This document shows, piece after piece, positions 51,491-52,498 of a DNA stretch of 52,498 nt (positions are counted from its first letter, which is position 1; each line of letters begins with the position of its first letter). The position numbers and the translations under genes were made by a program. Under the pieces are notes generated by a model. That model searched no databases. It was not told where the DNA came from and was given only the letters and a program-made list of their open reading frames with translations. The stretch spans positions 1-52,498 of the forward strand of contig JAFEGX010000001.1 in the NCBI GenBank assembly GCA_018239675.1, written 5' to 3'. Origin of the DNA: Verrucomicrobiota bacterium. Its GTDB lineage: Bacteria; Verrucomicrobiota; Verrucomicrobiia; Opitutales; Opitutaceae.

Positions 51491-52249
51491 ATGAAGAAAG
51501 TCAACTCCGATGTAGCCTACGAGTACATCCGGAAGCGAATCCTGTCGGGAGATTACCCGCCCGGCTTCGCCCTGTTGACGGAAAGCCTCTCCGCCGAGAT
51601 CGGCGTGAGTCGCACCCCGGTGCGCGAGGCGCTGCACAAGCTCAAGGCCGATGGCTTGGTCAGCATTCGTCCCCGGTTGGGGGCAAGTGTTAAGTCAATG
51701 GACGTTAAGGAATTCAGGGAGATGTGCGACCTGCGCCTGGCCCTGGAGGGCCACGCGACCGGCTTGGCAGCGCTCAACCACAGTCAGGCTGACCTGAGGG
51801 AGATCAAGTTTGCGCTCGAGGCGATGCGGGGCCTGACGGACCGGATCAATCATGGCACCGAGGATCGCGCGCTGATGGACGAACTGGTTCGCGAGGACGT
51901 CCACTTCCACATCGCCATCATCACGGCGGCGCAAAATGACCTGATGAAGGGCGAGATTCTGCGCCTGCACCTGGTCAATCGAATCGTGTTCGGGCCGACC
52001 AATGCGGGGGCCGGCGTGCCGCTGCAGCTGGCTACAAAGGCCGAACGGGACGAGAACCGCCGCAAGGTGCTGGAGAGCCACGACGAGATCTATCAGGCGA
52101 TCGCCAAGGGGGATTCGGAGGCGGCGAAGGGCGCAATGGAGCGCCACATCCAGGATATCATCGACAAGAGCCTGCGCATGATGGCGCAGTCGGGCACCGG
52201 TCTGGTCGCCCGCGAACTGACCGACGAGGAGCTCGTATACAACGGTTGA
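51491..52249 (+). CDS. GntR-family regulator, FadR subfamily (FCD domain)
   Basis: 252 residues. Winged helix at about 4-70: YEYIRKRILSGDYPPGFALL, LSAEIGVSRTPVREALHKLKADGLV, the hallmark SRTPVREAL helix. The all-helical FCD ligand domain follows (about 80-230) with EMCDLRLALEGHA, DVHFHIAIITAAQN and SHDEIYQAIAKGD, whose Asp/His residues usually bind a metal and an organic-acid effector. FadR-type regulators are often repressors released by a sugar acid or keto acid. It faces the nagA operon with the TGTATACA palindrome between them, and is the proposed master regulator of this cluster. Confidence 0.93.
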   Translation: MKKVNSDVAYEYIRKRILSGDYPPGFALLTESLSAEIGVSRTPVREALHKLKADGLVSIRPRLGASVKSMDVKEFREMCDLRLALEGHATGLAALNHSQADLREIKFALEAMRGLTDRINHGTEDRALMDELVREDVHFHIAIITAAQNDLMKGEILRLHLVNRIVFGPTNAGAGVPLQLATKAERDENRRKVLESHDEIYQAIAKGDSEAAKGAMERHIQDIIDKSLRMMAQSGTGLVARELTDEELVYNG

Positions 52250-52259
52250 GTTGCCGTTC

Positions 52260-52283
52260 GGGCAGCGCGGAAACACGCTGCCC
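52260..52283 (+). terminator. 8-bp hairpin terminator candidate after gntR
   Basis: GGGCAGCG (52260-52267) and CGCTGCCC (52276-52283) pair perfectly around the loop CGGAAACA, 11 bases after the gntR stop. The following TGCTCTGTTC is only weakly T-rich, so this is a probable but not perfect intrinsic terminator. Confidence 0.6.
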
Positions 52284-52498
52284 TGCTCTGTTCGGAAACC
52301 GGCTGCGAAGTTCATGCCGTTGTGGATCCGGCTCTGCGGTGGCGGGCCGAATTTGCGGGGAGACATTTCCCTGGACGATTTGCAAAACACTGTAGCATAG
52401 AAAGCTAACAGGATTGAGGCGGAATTGGGTGGCTCGCTATGATGAAAGATCCTTCTGGAGCCAATTAAGGCATGCTGCTTGCTCAAATTAGTTGACTA
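52284..52498. other. Non-coding tail, A+T-richer
   Basis: The last 215 bases have visibly lower G+C than the rest and no supported ORF, RNA gene or repeat. It is probably the upstream region of a gene beyond the window. Confidence 0.4.

Noticed and set aside
52234-52241. CGTATACA as a fifth operator
   Set aside because: It is inside the last codons of gntR (encoding LVYN) and has one mismatch, unlike the intergenic sites. GTATAC alone is expected a few times by chance.
1-52498. Genomic island, prophage or CRISPR
   Set aside because: No integrase, transposase, tRNA border, spaced direct-repeat array or phage gene is visible; base composition looks uniform apart from the last about 200 bases.

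Overview
The window is a high-G+C (by eye roughly 65-70%), gene-dense stretch of a bacterial chromosome that is almost entirely carbohydrate / sugar-acid / amino-sugar catabolism. A TonB-dependent receptor with the N-terminal signature common in Opitutaceae, Tat-exported sugar-active proteins, many Gfo/Idh/MocA and SDR oxidoreductases and PhyH dioxygenases point to a Verrucomicrobiota (Opitutaceae-like) soil, plant or gut polysaccharide degrader. That is inference from protein style, not from a marker gene. I see no rRNA, tRNA, CRISPR array, insertion sequence, phage gene or origin.

Layout. 1-4988: an SDR, a minus-strand lactonase-like amidohydrolase plus Gfo/Idh pair, and a divergent DegT aminotransferase plus nagB pair. 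4989-7873: a long leader, the TonB receptor and a strong hairpin terminator. 7937-12762: five-gene operon (HpcH aldolase, DapA-like lyase, BNR sialidase-like protein, Rieske oxygenase, YhcH/NanQ-like anomerase). 12775-17104: minus-strand ABC sugar importer without ATPase plus a second HpcH aldolase. 17369-19450: two hydroxyacid dehydrogenases. 19457-24488: PhyH dioxygenase divergent from an AraC regulator and a second ABC importer, again without ATPase. 24485-29480: minus-strand beta-propeller, MFS, PLP racemase/aldolase-fold, SDR and amidohydrolase genes. 29543-40148: a 12-gene plus-strand operon opened by an IclR regulator and closed by a GntR/LacI-type regulator. 40158-51377: PhyH plus a ten-gene minus-strand operon (MFS, nagA, five SDR/GH-like genes, the third HpcH aldolase, two Gfo/Idh). 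51491-52249: a FadR-type GntR regulator.

The most informative signal is regulatory. The palindrome TGTATACA (three perfect copies, one near-perfect) stands in front of four separate transcription units: the amidohydrolase/DegT-nagB intergenic region, the TonB receptor, the HpcH-ABC operon, and the GntR gene with its divergent nagA operon. Two of the sites share 15 identical bases at exactly the same distance from the start codon. The simplest reading is one GntR-controlled regulon that joins outer-membrane uptake, inner-membrane transport, NagA/NagB amino-sugar steps, aldolases and dehydrogenases into one pathway for an unknown amino sugar, sialic-acid-like or sugar-acid substrate.

The IclR operon looks like a second, separately regulated pathway. 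It combines sugar-acid enzymes (SMP-30 lactonase, FAH hydrolase, DHDPS-type lyase, AKR) with nitrogen enzymes (class III aminotransferase, M81 amidohydrolase, RidA) and two small paralogous Cys-rich proteins that I cannot assign firmly. Most starts have weak or no Shine-Dalgarno sequence; many operon neighbours overlap by ATGA.
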